Numbered from the stretch's first letter, positions 43,658-53,827 are shown. The stretch is 64,000 nt of DNA from Porphyra umbilicalis (GCA_002049455.2 KV918792.1:62001-126000); one strand, 5' to 3'. The notes: generated by a model not told the origin, from the letters alone. A program made the numbers and translations.

Positions 43658-44150
43658 CTAGTCCTCTGCAGCTACATCGGCCAACGAAGAAGCAGCGAGG
43701 CGGGCGCAGGCGTCGGCCGCGGTCAATCTGTCCACATGAAGTGCAACACCAATACACTGCCGGAGGACTGGCATGTCAGGTTGGGCAAAGCATAGCGATG
43801 CTCCAAGCGAGAAGCAGTCCGCAGCGGCCATCTCAAACACACCACAGCTCCCGCCGTCACTTTGATGAGGCACGCCCACGTCCATAACACCCGCCCACTC
43901 TTAAATCTCCCAACCACGGACAGCGTCTTCCCCCTGCCGAGCAGCAACCTCGTCACGCAACCAGCGGCGCACAACTTGCAATACCGGAGCCGCCCCGCCA
44001 CCGCAAAGGAAGTCGTTGTACAGGAACTGGCGCGCCAAGATGTCAACAACCACGAGCACCCAGTGCAGATTGTCGACGTTGACGGGGATGAGGACACCGT
44101 CGCACGAGGCGGGCCTCGGACAATGCATGAGAGGAGGGTGTGGCAATCAA
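43658..44150 (-). pseudogene. Ulp1 remnant in element C
   Basis: Two pieces of the Ulp1 domain seen in B, in different frames. The upstream piece (about 43901-44146) has VLIPVNVDNLHWVLVVVD, keeping the catalytic His. The downstream piece has SDGGSCGVFEMAAADCF, keeping the catalytic Cys, and the tail to TAG at 43658-43660. A frameshift lies between them, and there is no KDZ part. The remnant runs opposite to the L-to-R direction in which B carries its KDZ-Ulp1 gene. Confidence 0.8.
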
Positions 44151-44560
44151 CATACCGGCAACAGCTGAAACACCGCTAGCGACCACTCAGCAGTCCCGGG
44201 TGCACGGGAACCGCGCGTACGGATGCCCGATGCCGGTCCGCCCGAAGGAGACGCACGCCTGGTAAAAGAGGCGCCATGGTGGCGGGTGCGACGACGATGG
44301 CGTCAACCGCGACGGCATCAGCGCCCACGCGCACATCGTGGCAGCGGATTCTGTACGGCGGCGGGGGGACCGATCCGTCGGGTCCTGTGTCGCCGTGCTG
44401 TCCTCGACGACAGTGGGGACCAATTCGCCACCCCGATCCGGAGATCATTGTGGTCGGGCCCCAGTTCTGGGTGGCCCCAATCGGTCCTGATTGCTGGCAC
44501 CGATGTCGAGGATGCGCCCGAAGTTGATGGAATCTCACTGTTGATTTCGTCAATCGACGA

Positions 44561-44692
44561 GCGCATCCGGCCCCCCCCCGAGGCGCGCGGAGCGCACGCA
44601 GAGCACGCGCGCCCCCCCCCCCCCCCCCGCGTGTTCACATCGCATATTCACGCGAATGTCATGTGAAAGCTGCACGGCGCATTTCCTAACTC
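44561..44692 (+). repeat. right terminal module of element C
   Basis: GCGCATCCGG (44561-44570), GC-rich partial palindrome, 16 C (44612-44627), hairpin TTCACAT...ATGTGAA, terminus TTTCCTAACTC. Confidence 0.85.
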
Positions 44693-44700
44693 GTGCGGAC

Positions 44701-45253
44701 TGGTGCCGTCCGGTGCCTGGCGTCTGCGCCGCAGGCCCAGCTGAGCCAAAGCAAGGCTGCTTGGCCAGTGCCTGTGAGCAGGTGTGGCCACGGGGCCAGG
44801 TGGACTGGGGTGGTACGCCAGGCTGTGGTATTGTCCCAGACGCGTGTTTGGATCACGTTTCTCGCTATGGAGCATAGCGTCATGGGATGTTGTCAGAAAA
44901 GAGATCTGAAGGCATATCTGAGAAGGCCGTGAGGAGAGCGTTCTTTTGCCTACGGCATGTGCTGCCTTTTTCTTTGTTCTCTTTGCCCTGTCTGTAGGCC
45001 GAAGTTGTGTTTCACTGACGTCGTTTCGGTACAGTGCGTTCTCGTTTCAAGAGACAGCTGATTCGGCTCAATATGAAGAAAACGTGGCCCACACGGACTG
45101 GAAAGGAAGCCTCGCGACCCGTTTTCTTTTGTAAACGATTCTCTCATAACGAGAACGCACTGTACTCCAGCGACGCGAAGATGGATCACTCAAAATTGGA
45201 TTGATTACATGGGCTACTTGATAACTGATGGCGATCATGATTCTGAGCAGTCC
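44701..45253. other. spacer between elements C and D
   Basis: About 550 bp, holding one small MITE (45032-45162) and no gene. Confidence 0.6.
45032..45162. mobile_element. Tc1/mariner-like MITE, copy 1
   Basis: 131 bp with inverted ends CAGTGCGTTCTCGTT / AACGAGAACGCACTG, flanked by TA on both sides (45030-45031, 45163-45164). A TA duplication suggests the Tc1/mariner group. It has no coding capacity. A second copy lies inside element D. Confidence 0.85.
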
Positions 45254-45261
45254 GATCGAGT

Positions 45262-45394
45262 GAGGTAGGAGATGCTCGTTAACAGTTTCACGTGACATTG
45301 ATGGGAATATGCCGTGTGAAACCTCCGGGGAAGGGGGGGGGGCGGCGGCGCGCTGCGCGCGCTCGCGCCCGGCGGCCGGGCGGGCCGGATGCGC
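45262..45394 (-). repeat. right terminal module of element D
   Basis: Read on -: GCGCATCCGG (45385-45394), GC palindrome, run of 10 C (45333-45342 as G on +), hairpin around TTTCACACGG...CACGTGAAA, terminus TCCTACCTC at 45262. The C run ends 71 bp from the terminus. Confidence 0.8.
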
Positions 45395-46283
45395 CGGGCG
45401 ATTGTTAGAATTGTCCTGGTGATTGCACCGATTTCTGGTCCTTCAATAATTGCATATCTCGTAGCTGCGGGTCAGAAATATCCAGGGGCGTCGATCTGCG
45501 GATGATCACCCGCCATCCGGACCACTGTCTCGGTAAACAAAACCGTCATCCAGGTGGACCGCTCCGCCTCCCCTATCCGCCACCATGACGGACTGCCGCG
45601 AACCCGACCACCCCGCGCCCGACCCGCAGCGACCGTCGTCACCACCACCATGGCGCAATGTACCGTTCCTCGTGGAGCACGTCGGCTCGTAGCGCTTGTC
45701 GGGTTCCATGCGCGGATGTACCGATATGCAGGTAGCGCGGCCGGACGTGGCGACCCTAGGGGAGTGTGCGTAGCTTACGCGGGGCGTGTGGGCCCAGCAG
45801 CCGACGAGGGAGCGCGTGTGAGCCTGCCACCGACCGCGGGAGCGTGTGAGGAGGTGTCGCCGACCATAGTGCGCGCAGGGAGACGTCGTTGTCCGGGGAG
45901 GGCGTGTGGGCGTGCCGTTGACCGGGGACCGCGGTAGGGGGAGACGCTGTGCGTGTTACCCCGTTGTGTGCTGCCTGTGATGTTCTGCAGTGAGCTGCTG
46001 TGTGCCATTGTGAGCTGTACGTTGTCGACCTGCTCTCGAATCCACACTTGGTTTGGATGTGCGCGGCCGTGGGACTGGTGCCTTCTTCTGCACCTGGTTG
46101 CCGCCATTTGTCTTTCCATTTTGTGTCCTTGGGCAGGAGTGAGGCTCGTGCTCTGTTTTTGCCGGATGCTAACCGCCTTCCGTCCTGTCCTGCCCGTTTT
46201 CTTATTGCTGTCCTTGGGGAACAGATCATGCCAGAGATCACTGCCGCCGCCATGCCCGGCGATGCCAACGACGAGACGACGGT
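45395..46283. other. interior of element D, left part
   Basis: No convincing gene; several overlapping open frames up to 210 codons without motifs. It may contain eroded upstream parts of the WD40 fragment. Confidence 0.4.
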
Positions 46284-46504
46284 GGCGGTGGCGGCAGTGT
46301 GCAGCGGGTGGTGTATGGGTTGCAAGACCGGACGCTGCGCGCATGGGACGCGGGCCGGGGGAAGTGCGTTGGGGTGCTGAGCGGCCACTAAGTTTTTAGG
46401 CTGTGGTCAACTGCGTGTGTCTGGTGGAGGTGAGTGGGAGTGGTACACGAGGAGTCATTCCGGGCACCGGCACAGGTGCGAGCAGGCGAAGTGTGCGCGC
46501 TTGG
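46284..46504 (+). pseudogene. WD40-repeat fragment inside element D
   Basis: Reads RVVYGLQDRTLRAWDAGRGK then CVGVLSGH, the D-R-T-L-R-x-W-D ... L-x-G-H pattern of one WD40 blade. A TAA (46389-46391) and frame change follow, then the next blade: AVVNCVCLVEVSGSGTR ... RSVRAW. Two consecutive, decayed blades with no start. Likely a piece of a WD40 gene picked up by the element, or an older pseudogene it inserted around. Confidence 0.6.
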
Positions 46505-46632
46505 TAAAAGTGGGGGGGGCGATGACGTAGTCACGTTGTGTCCGGGTGCGCACTGCGCGCCTTTGCCCGAGACAGGCATTGAAGCGGCCAAAACCGTTCT
46601 GTGCGCCCACCGACTCGGATGGCCTGGCAGGA

Positions 46633-46764
46633 CAGTGCGTTCTCGTTAAAAGAGACAGCTGATTCAGCTTAATATGAATAAAAAAGTGGCCTACACGGAC
46701 TGGAATGGAAGACTCGCGACCCATATTCTCTTGTAAACCATTTTCTCGGAACGAGAACGCACTG
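46633..46764. mobile_element. Tc1/mariner-like MITE, copy 2
   Basis: 132 bp, same inverted ends as 45032-45162 and a clearly related interior. The right flank is TA (46765-46766); the left flank is GA, probably one mutation. Confidence 0.82.
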
Positions 46765-47152
46765 TAGTCGTCTGTCGTCTGAGGAGGCACTCTTTTGTCC
46801 ATATGTTATTCCACTTCAACGCTCACCTCTTTAGGTGGACGATTTCCCGTCCGTTTGTATTGTGCAGATCGCGTCTCTTGCTTGGGTGTCCGGCTTGTTT
46901 GATGGCCTGGGGGCTAATGTGTTGCTTGTCGCCGAACCTACGAAACATATGTATCGAAGAATTCTTCGAGATATGGCTCAGGGTAAAGTCCGACCCGACC
47001 ACGAGTGCCAGCTGGAATCATCGGTGGTTCATCGCGGGCTTGGCCATTCGGCCAACATGTTTAGGGGGATCGCCCCGATGGCCATGCCCGGTTGCATTGT
47101 CACTCCTGTCTCCAGCACTCCGGCGGGGTCGGGTTGCATTGCAGAACCACTG

Positions 47153-47400
47153 CTCTGGAGCCATCTGGGCAGGGGTGGGGTTGACCCCAGTTTCCCGCAC
47201 TGCTGCCTTCTTGGGGAGCGGGTGTCTGTGTCTCTGATCTGCCGCATTAGAGGCATGCGTGGGGGGATGATGGCGCCTCCACCCCACTGCCAAATCCCTA
47301 CTCTGGAGCCATCTGGGGAGGGGTGGGGCTGACCCCGGTTTCCCGCGCCGCCTTCTGGGGGGGGGGTCTTTGTCCCTGATCTGCCGCATCAGAGGCATAA
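47153..47400 (+). repeat. two direct repeats of about 148 bp
   Basis: CTCTGGAGCCATCTGGG occurs at 47153 and 47301, followed both times by GACCCC...TTTCCCGC and CTGATCTGCCGCAT. Confidence 0.75.
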
Positions 47401-48733
47401 GTACGGGGAAGGAGGCGCTTCTCATACCTCCGCTGTTGGAAGCTCCTCATTTCTGCCGGCACCCCACCTCAGTCGGCTCTGTGTATCCTGGCCAGCGGTC
47501 CAGTCACCGCATGGGGAGGAAGCTCAGTGCCTTTTGGAGCTGTGCGCTCTAAGCGGCAGGGGCAGCCATTCTGCAGTCAAGCAAGAGCGAGTCACAGAAC
47601 CAACTGACAGAGTGGAAGGGGCTGCTCGTTCACTACTACCCCACTGTATTTCTAATCTTGCTCTCTGTTCCACCCCTCATACCCAACCGTGTCCAGTCCT
47701 ACCAACAGCTGGGACATCACCGTATGCTCAGCCGCGCGCCTCGTGGCTTCTGCAGCACTGAGGTGAGGTCAGCCATCTTTCCAATGTCGATGATACCTGG
47801 CTAGACCAGCCATGATTGTCTGTCGGCAGTGTGTGGGCAGGAGTCGCCGGGGATGTGCCTTGTCACGTGCAGCTTTGTCGAGACGGACACCGTGAGGTCG
47901 CGACCGGCGCTCAGCCTCAATGAAAGCAAAACCACACCCTTGCCCTTGTACCTAATGGGGGCATCCCGCTTTGGGCTGGATGGGAGACCACCACTCGAAA
48001 CGTATACTCTGCGGAAACCATGACGGTCACAGCACAATTGCCTCGTTCAACTTAACCAGGCTATCCCACCTCAAGGATGTCCACCGACAACTCAAGGTCC
48101 AAAGCTTGAGTCCCGTCCACCCTCAGACGGGTTCGCGAACAGTCAAGCATCCGCAGCGTATCCCTGCCTCAACCACTTACCCGCCACCTGATGATGAAGT
48201 GATTGCCCGTGGCGCCGCCAACCATGGCATTCTTCGGTCGGTGTGTGTCTTGTGTCAGAGTATCGCGCTGCTCCCCTGTTCTGTCGATGAGCTGACCTGA
48301 CCCCGACCGGCACCTTCCCCCACTCCAGTGCCACTTCGCCCGCTCTGGCCACACCCAGTTGGTGGCAGCTGTTCGTGTTGTAGCTGTGAGGGAGCTTCGG
48401 TAGCCGCCACTTAGCAGCCTGGCCTGCACGCGCCATGGGGTACGGTTCGTACCGCGTGCTGGTAGAGGGTAGACTCATGCTTTGGGAGAAGCGACTCAGT
48501 GCCTGACGGAGGGGGATTAGCTCTCTAATTTCGGGGGTGTAGGCTTTGAGTGGCAGGGGCTGCGAAGGCCATCTAGCCGGGTTGGTATGACCATGTCGGT
48601 CCAGCCTTCCTCTTCCCTTTTAGTAGTCAAGTAGAATACACAGACAAAGATTCGATGGGTATGTAGAAAAAAAAATGTAATGGACAGCAGGCCTCAAGAC
48701 CGGGCGACTAAAACAATGCCGTGTCCCAAGTGC
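47401..48733. other. interior of element D, middle part
   Basis: No gene or repeat that I can support; only short motif-free open frames. Confidence 0.45.
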
Positions 48734-48860
48734 CTACTCTTCAACGGCGTCGTCGCCGTCGCGCACGTCAGGAAGAAACGCGCAGCCGTCTACAGCGGTC
48801 AAACTACCAACAAACAGCGCAACACCCATGCGCCAGGGGAAAAGCAGGGAGCACAACGAG
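48734..48860 (-). pseudogene. Ulp1 C-terminal remnant in element D
   Basis: WRMGVALFVGSLTAVDG followed by a short acidic tail and stop matches the last 30 residues of the B protein (RMGLALFVDSLTVAD...). No catalytic residue remains. It reads in the L-to-R direction of D, as in B and opposite to A and C. Confidence 0.65.
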
Positions 48861-48999
48861 AGCAGCAACCACACTGGGCGCTGATGCCGGCGTCGCAGGA
48901 AGCACCGGGAAAAGCAGCGAGGACCACGACGAACGGCACAACGGAGGGATGGCACCCTGCTCTGCTGACTTGCCCAGATCGGGGGGCCGCCCACAGGGT

Positions 49000-49800
49000 G
49001 CGTGCACGCAGGTGCCGCAGCGTCCACAGGGATCGAGTGCTGCCGCCAAATGGCGATGTGTGGCCCACAGATGCCCCCACTGGAAATACGGGCCAGACAT
49101 TATTGGCCCGAACACTTTGGGCTCGCGATTCTAAACGGAGCGCCCACAGGGTGCGTGCACGCAGATGCGAGGGCTGAATGGGGGAATGTGGCCCACAGTG
49201 GCCCCCGTGGCAAATGCGGACCAACAATTATCGGCGGGCCGACTTTGGGCCCCCATTTTTGGCTGGTGCGCGCGCAATCCGGGCGCGAGCAGGGCGCCCA
49301 GAGGGTGCAAGCACGCAGGTGCGGGGGCTGAATAGGGGGGTGTGGCCCATAGTGGCCCCCGTGGCGAATGCGGACAAGCAATCATCGGCGGGCCGATTTC
49401 GGGCCCCCATTTTTGGCCGGTGCGCGCGCAATCCGGGCACGAGCAGGGCGCCCAGAGTGTGCGTGCACGCAGGTGCGGGGGCTGAATAGGGGGGTGTGGC
49501 CCACAGTGGCCCCCGTGGCAAATTCGGACCAGCAATTATCGGCGGGCCGATTTTGGGCCCCCATTTTTGGCCGGTGCGCGCAAAAACCGGGCGCGAACAG
49601 GGCGCCCATAGGGTGCGTGCACGCAGGTGCGGGGGCTGAATAGGGGGGTGTGGCCCACAGTGGCCCTCGTGGCAAATGCGGACCAGCGATCATCAGCGGG
49701 CCAATTTCGGGCCCCCATTTTTGGCCGGTGCGCGCGCAAACCGGGCGCGAGCAGGGCGCCCAGAGGGTGCGTGCTCGCAGGTGCTCCGAATTGTCCTGTT
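49000..49800 (-). repeat. 154-bp minisatellite near the left end of D
   Basis: GGGCTGAAT words at 49171, 49325, 49479 and 49633 give an exact 154-bp period. A degenerate first unit starts near 49000, and the last is cut at about 49790. The block begins about 430 bp from the left end of D. Confidence 0.93.
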
Positions 49801-50150
49801 CTACGTGATATCGGCATGCTCGCTGGGGCCACTTGATAGGTCCGATATTTTTGACTACCGGATCTGTGGCTGAGAGCTGTGGTCTAACATGCGTTTTTAT
49901 CAGCTTCCGAGGATCGGGTTTCCGTTGGATATGCCATCTGGACCGTATCTCGCTCGTCATATGCCCCTTGATACGGGCCCCGCCCCCTCGACATGCCGCT
50001 TCTTGGGGGGCTGCTTTGTGTCAGGGCTGGGTCGGTCGGCGTGTCTGGGGGCTGGTGTCTGTGTCTGGCACGTATCAGGCTGCCCCATGGGCGTCTCAGG
50101 GTGGTCTGTTCTGCTGTGACCACAGCGCTCGCTGGCGGATCGTCGTCATT

Positions 50151-50226
50151 TGATTGGCTGAGTTGGTTATACATGACAAGTTCCCACCAATGTCATGTGA
50201 AACTGCGCACGGCCGATTCCTTCACG
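50151..50226 (-). repeat. left terminal module of element D
   Basis: Read on -: CGTGAAGGAATCGG, hairpin with arms CATGACA and TGTCATG, then CCAATCA (TGATTGG at 50151-50157 on +), 69 bp from the end. Confidence 0.83.
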
Positions 50227-50234
50227 GATCGAGT

Positions 50235-51972
50235 CCTCTGCATCGATGGTCCACAACGCGGACGCCGCGCCCTTCTCACCGACTCGCTGCTGTTCCTCGC
50301 CAAGCGCCATCGCCCGCCCACAACCCCTCCCCTTCCTTCCGTCCCTTTCTCCCGCGTGGCTCCCCACCGCTTTCTTCCCCCCCGCCCACACCCCCTCCCC
50401 TTCCTTCCGCCCCTTCCTTTCGCGCGGCTCCCCTCCGCTTTCTTCCCACCCGCCCCCCGCTAGACATCTTTCGACGGGCGGCAAGTGGGCGGCGACGGGC
50501 GGCAAGTGGGCGGCGACGGGCAGGCGAGGCCGCGGCGACGGGGGGGCGTCAGTTGCGGGATGACGGTGCTGTGTTGCATGTGTCGGTGGAGCCACAATTG
50601 CACTGTCGGCTGCTCCGTGCTGCGTTGCGGGTAGGTACAAGGTGGGACATATGAGGTGGGATCTGGGGCGGAGTTTTGGGCGGGTGGCATCGGGCGACGA
50701 GGCGGCATGCTGGTTTTTACCGCCGTCGAGCCATCTTGTGCGGACTAAGAGAGTGCAGGTAGTGTGGGGGTCGGTGGGGGCGAGGGAGGCAGCGGCGGCG
50801 GCGCGGGAGACAGTGGTGGCCGGGGGGGGAGACTTATTCCCGGAAGGATTGGCCGCGGTTTTTCGTATACACGTTTCATGCTGAGCCGCTGCTTGGCAGG
50901 TGACGAGGTTGGGCAAGTGGGGAGGACCGAGCGGGAGCGAAGGTTGGTGCGGGAGGGTGCGGCTGGCGGGACTGTCGTTTTGCCTGTCGGCTGAGAGACA
51001 ATGGCCGACGCTGCCGCAAGAAAGGGCGCGCGCTCGCAGACTGCCACCACCTGCTGCGAGCTTGATCCCGATCGATCCACTTTATCCGTAATGTTTCGGG
51101 CACTTCGACGCTGAGAAGCGCTATGTGCGCTCAACCCATCGATCACTGCCCTTTTTTTCGAGCCTACGAGCGCAACTGGCACCAAAAGAAGCGTCTTTCC
51201 TAGAGCTTCCTTCAAGTATGTTTATCCCCTGTTCGGCTTTATATCGAGGCAACGGCGTTCGTGGGGAGAAAAAGCAATGGGCAAACAAGCTGGAATCGAC
51301 GATTCTGGTGATCCACTTTGGGCGTCGTTGATCCAGAATCGCGTCAGGGACAATACCCGATGCGCCGACGAACGTAGGTGGCCTGTTGCCAGTCGGGGAC
51401 AGGTCAGCCGGCAGGGGGGGGGGAGGTCTCCAAGCATTAAATACTTTATCATTACCGTACCGAATCATACCGACGTGTGAGCATGTGGAGAATACCGTTT
51501 ACCGATCGGGATACCGACCGTTACCGATTTCGTGTACCGACCAAACTTACCTATCTGCCAACCTTACTTTGCGGGGGGGGGTGGGGCTTGGCCCGCGGGC
51601 TGTTTCTCGCGGGCGATTTGTCTGTCCCCGTTGCCCTGTACAGGGGGGGTAGGGGCAGAGCGCCCTGTTCGGCGTGTTCAAGCGGGATGGGTTGGTGCCG
51701 TGCGCACGCCGTGCGCGCGAGCATGAGAGGGCCGCTCCGCACCGATTTGCGAAGAAGCGGTTGCCCCGTAGCGCTTGTACCGACGTCGTCGACCCCCCTT
51801 TAAGGGTGGGGTCTGCGACTGTCGGTGTCAGGCGCACTGCGCTTACACTGCGTTTGTTCTTGATTCTCGCCGTGTACCCACAATCGCGATTTCTTTCGCG
51901 GCGAGCGAGACGCGCGCGTCGAGCTGGCGACTCGCGCGTCTATGACGAACGGGTGCAGCCTGGGTTTTGGCG
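50235..51972. other. unassigned DNA between D and the 45-bp repeat
   Basis: 50310-50460 is a pyrimidine-rich tandem of about 78 bp, two copies. 50477-50525 has three copies of a GGCGGCAAGTGGGCGGCGAC-like 20-mer. A frame at 50642-50884 (GRSFGRVASGDEAACWFLPP) looks mildly coding but is unrecognised. 51451-51545 is rich in TACCG words. Confidence 0.45.
51451..51545 (+). repeat. cluster of TACCG(A) words
   Basis: About eight TACCG pentamers within 95 bp at irregular spacing, unlike the flanks. Could be a decayed short tandem repeat or a protein-binding cluster. Confidence 0.55.
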
Positions 51973-52190
51973 TGTCGGCGCTGCCGCCGCCTATCCTGTG
52001 CTGCTCGGGTGATGTCGTGTCGGCTCTGCCGCCGACTATCCTCTGCTGCTCGGGTGTTGGCCTGTCGGCGCTGCCGCCGCCTATCCTGTGCTGCTCGGGT
52101 GATGTCGTGTCGGCTTTGCCGCCGCCTATCCCGTGCTGCTCTGGTGTTGGTGTGTCGGCTCTGCCGCCGCCTAACCTGTGTTGTGCACTC
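51973..52190 (+). repeat. 45-bp minisatellite with alternating units
   Basis: Five 45-bp units built around TGTCGGCGCTGCCGCCGCCT. Neighbouring units alternate between GGTGATGTCG and GGTGTTGGCC-like ends, so the true period is 90 bp. The frame stays open (15-residue repeat VSALPPPILCCSG) as a by-product. Confidence 0.88.
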
Positions 52191-52458
52191 GTGTTGTCTT
52201 GGTGGCCTCCACCCTGCCCACGTGTGCGTACTGCTTCTGATCCGACGGCGGCGTTCCTTCTGGGGCGTCGTCAGTGAAGTGGACGCAATCCCGAGAGAGG
52301 TGGCGAGTATCCTTCTCCGATTGTCCCAACTGGGGCCTCGGCCTGTCTAGAAGGGGTAGGGGGGGTCGGCACGGTCGGGGAGGTGGCTGTCTAAGGACTT
52401 TGACCCACCTTGTGTGATCCGCTGCCCACCTCGATCCGGTGAGCTTCACGCTTGCCGT

Positions 52459-52851
52459 TGTAGCATATCTCTGCTCCCAATTGGCAATTAGCCACGAGTA
52501 GCCCCCTTGACTGGCTGAATCCACGGATTTGTGTGACTCGGCTTGTGGCACGTCCTTTGGGGGGTTACTTCCGCATTGCTTATTTTTTATTGCTTGTTTG
52601 CTTGCCCGTCTTATCTGTCTGCCGGCACTCATTACGATCGATTGATCGGATGGTCGATCGACCAGTGCCGTTGCTTGCATTAAACCACCGTGGGTCCGGG
52701 GTCGCCGTCGTGGGCGCCACCCGGCTCCCCATCGGATGCCCTTCAACAAAAGGTCTTCTTCCCCGCCGCGACGGCGATAGAACTGGCTTTATTGCTTGGC
52801 TACGGTCGGTCTCAGTACACTGGTAATTGAACTAATGTTATTAATACCACA
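52459..52851 (+). repeat. 5' LTR
   Basis: 393 bp, TG...CA bounded, about 89% identical by eye to 60735-61129. A primer-binding-like TGGTGGAGC follows after two bases. Confidence 0.92.
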
Positions 52852-53240
52852 TTTGGTGGAGCAGCAGGGGATACCCTCGCCTTCATCGTGCCTCGCGGCA
52901 CGGTGTCCCCGAAAACTTTCTCGCTGCCTCGTGGCATTGTGACGGCGTCGATACGGTCGCTTGGCGCGCGGGGCGTGAGCCATTGACTTGTTGGCGTGGT
53001 GCCGTGGGCATCACGGTTGAGATCTCCGACGTTGGCGCGCAGGGCGTAAGCCAAGTCGGAACACTTTGTTCAGGTCCCAGTATGTCAGCCCTTCCGCTTA
53101 TGGTCTTTCGACTAGCCGGCAACGCCAAGATGGCCTTCTCCGGCGCGCTTAACAGCACCCTCGGACGTAAGCGTTACGCCATTTGTACCTACGGAGATGC
53201 CGTCAACTGGCTTCTTTCGAAGTAAGCGACACACGCAACT

Positions 53241-53726
53241 ATGGCGAACGCCTATCAAGACATCATTACCATGAAGCAACAAGACAACGAGGCGCCCACG
53301 GCCTTTGGTCATCGCGTGGAATCGCAATGCGACCTCCTGAACGGTTTGTTCGACATCCAAGACGTTAAGCACGTCTTCATAACTGGTCGTTTGGACCTCG
53401 TGCAAGCGCACGTGCGGGTCTTGAATGACCAATTCCCCGACCGAACCCTGTCCGAGACGGTCGCCACCGCCCAGATGTATTGGGACGGTACGAACAAGTT
53501 GCATTTGCATCTCAAGATGACCCGCCCAACGGCGATAAAAGTCGTTTACGCGACACAAGACCAGCGGACGACGACGGAACGACCGTTCACACCGGTTCGC
53601 ACCCCGACGCCCCCTCGGGCCGCCGTCCCCCAAGCCAATCGGGCTGACGTCTGTTACAAGTGTGTCAAGCCGGGGCACTTCGCCGCACAGTGTGCCGAGC
53701 CTTATCGCCCTCGCGAGCGTCGTTAA
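53241..53726 (+). pseudogene. gag-like region of the LTR element
   Basis: Capsid-type sequence ending in a zinc knuckle of CCHC pattern (CYKCVKPGHFAAQC). Fossil part; no repair attempted. Confidence 0.8.
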
Positions 53727-53827
53727 CCGCCTATCGGCGTTCATGCCCTTGCCGACGGTAACGTCGGAGAAGACGAGGTCGAGCATCCGGCCAACGCCGT
53801 GGACGACTCGAAAAACGTCTTGGCCAG

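Larger units (their letters stand above)
40525..44692 (+). mobile_element. KDZ-associated element C (non-autonomous, 4.17 kb)
   Basis: Flanked by GTCCGGAC (40517-40524) and GTGCGGAC (44693-44700), an 8-bp duplication with one later mismatch. It is nearly identical to A through most of its length but has four minisatellite units, lacks the MULE and Harbinger insertions, and keeps 388 bp more of the Ulp1 remnant. Its left duplication overlaps the right duplication of B by 2 bp, so B and C sit head to tail with 14 bp between them. Confidence 0.9.
45262..50226 (-). mobile_element. KDZ-associated element D, inverted (4.97 kb)
   Basis: Flanked by the perfect duplication GATCGAGT (45254-45261 and 50227-50234). 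The right-type end is at 45262 and the left-type end (reads CGTGAAGGAATCGG on -) at 50226, so D is reversed relative to A-C. It contains a MITE, a WD40 fragment, a 154-bp minisatellite and a scrap of Ulp1 C-terminus. Its interior is otherwise unrelated by eye to A/C. Confidence 0.88.
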
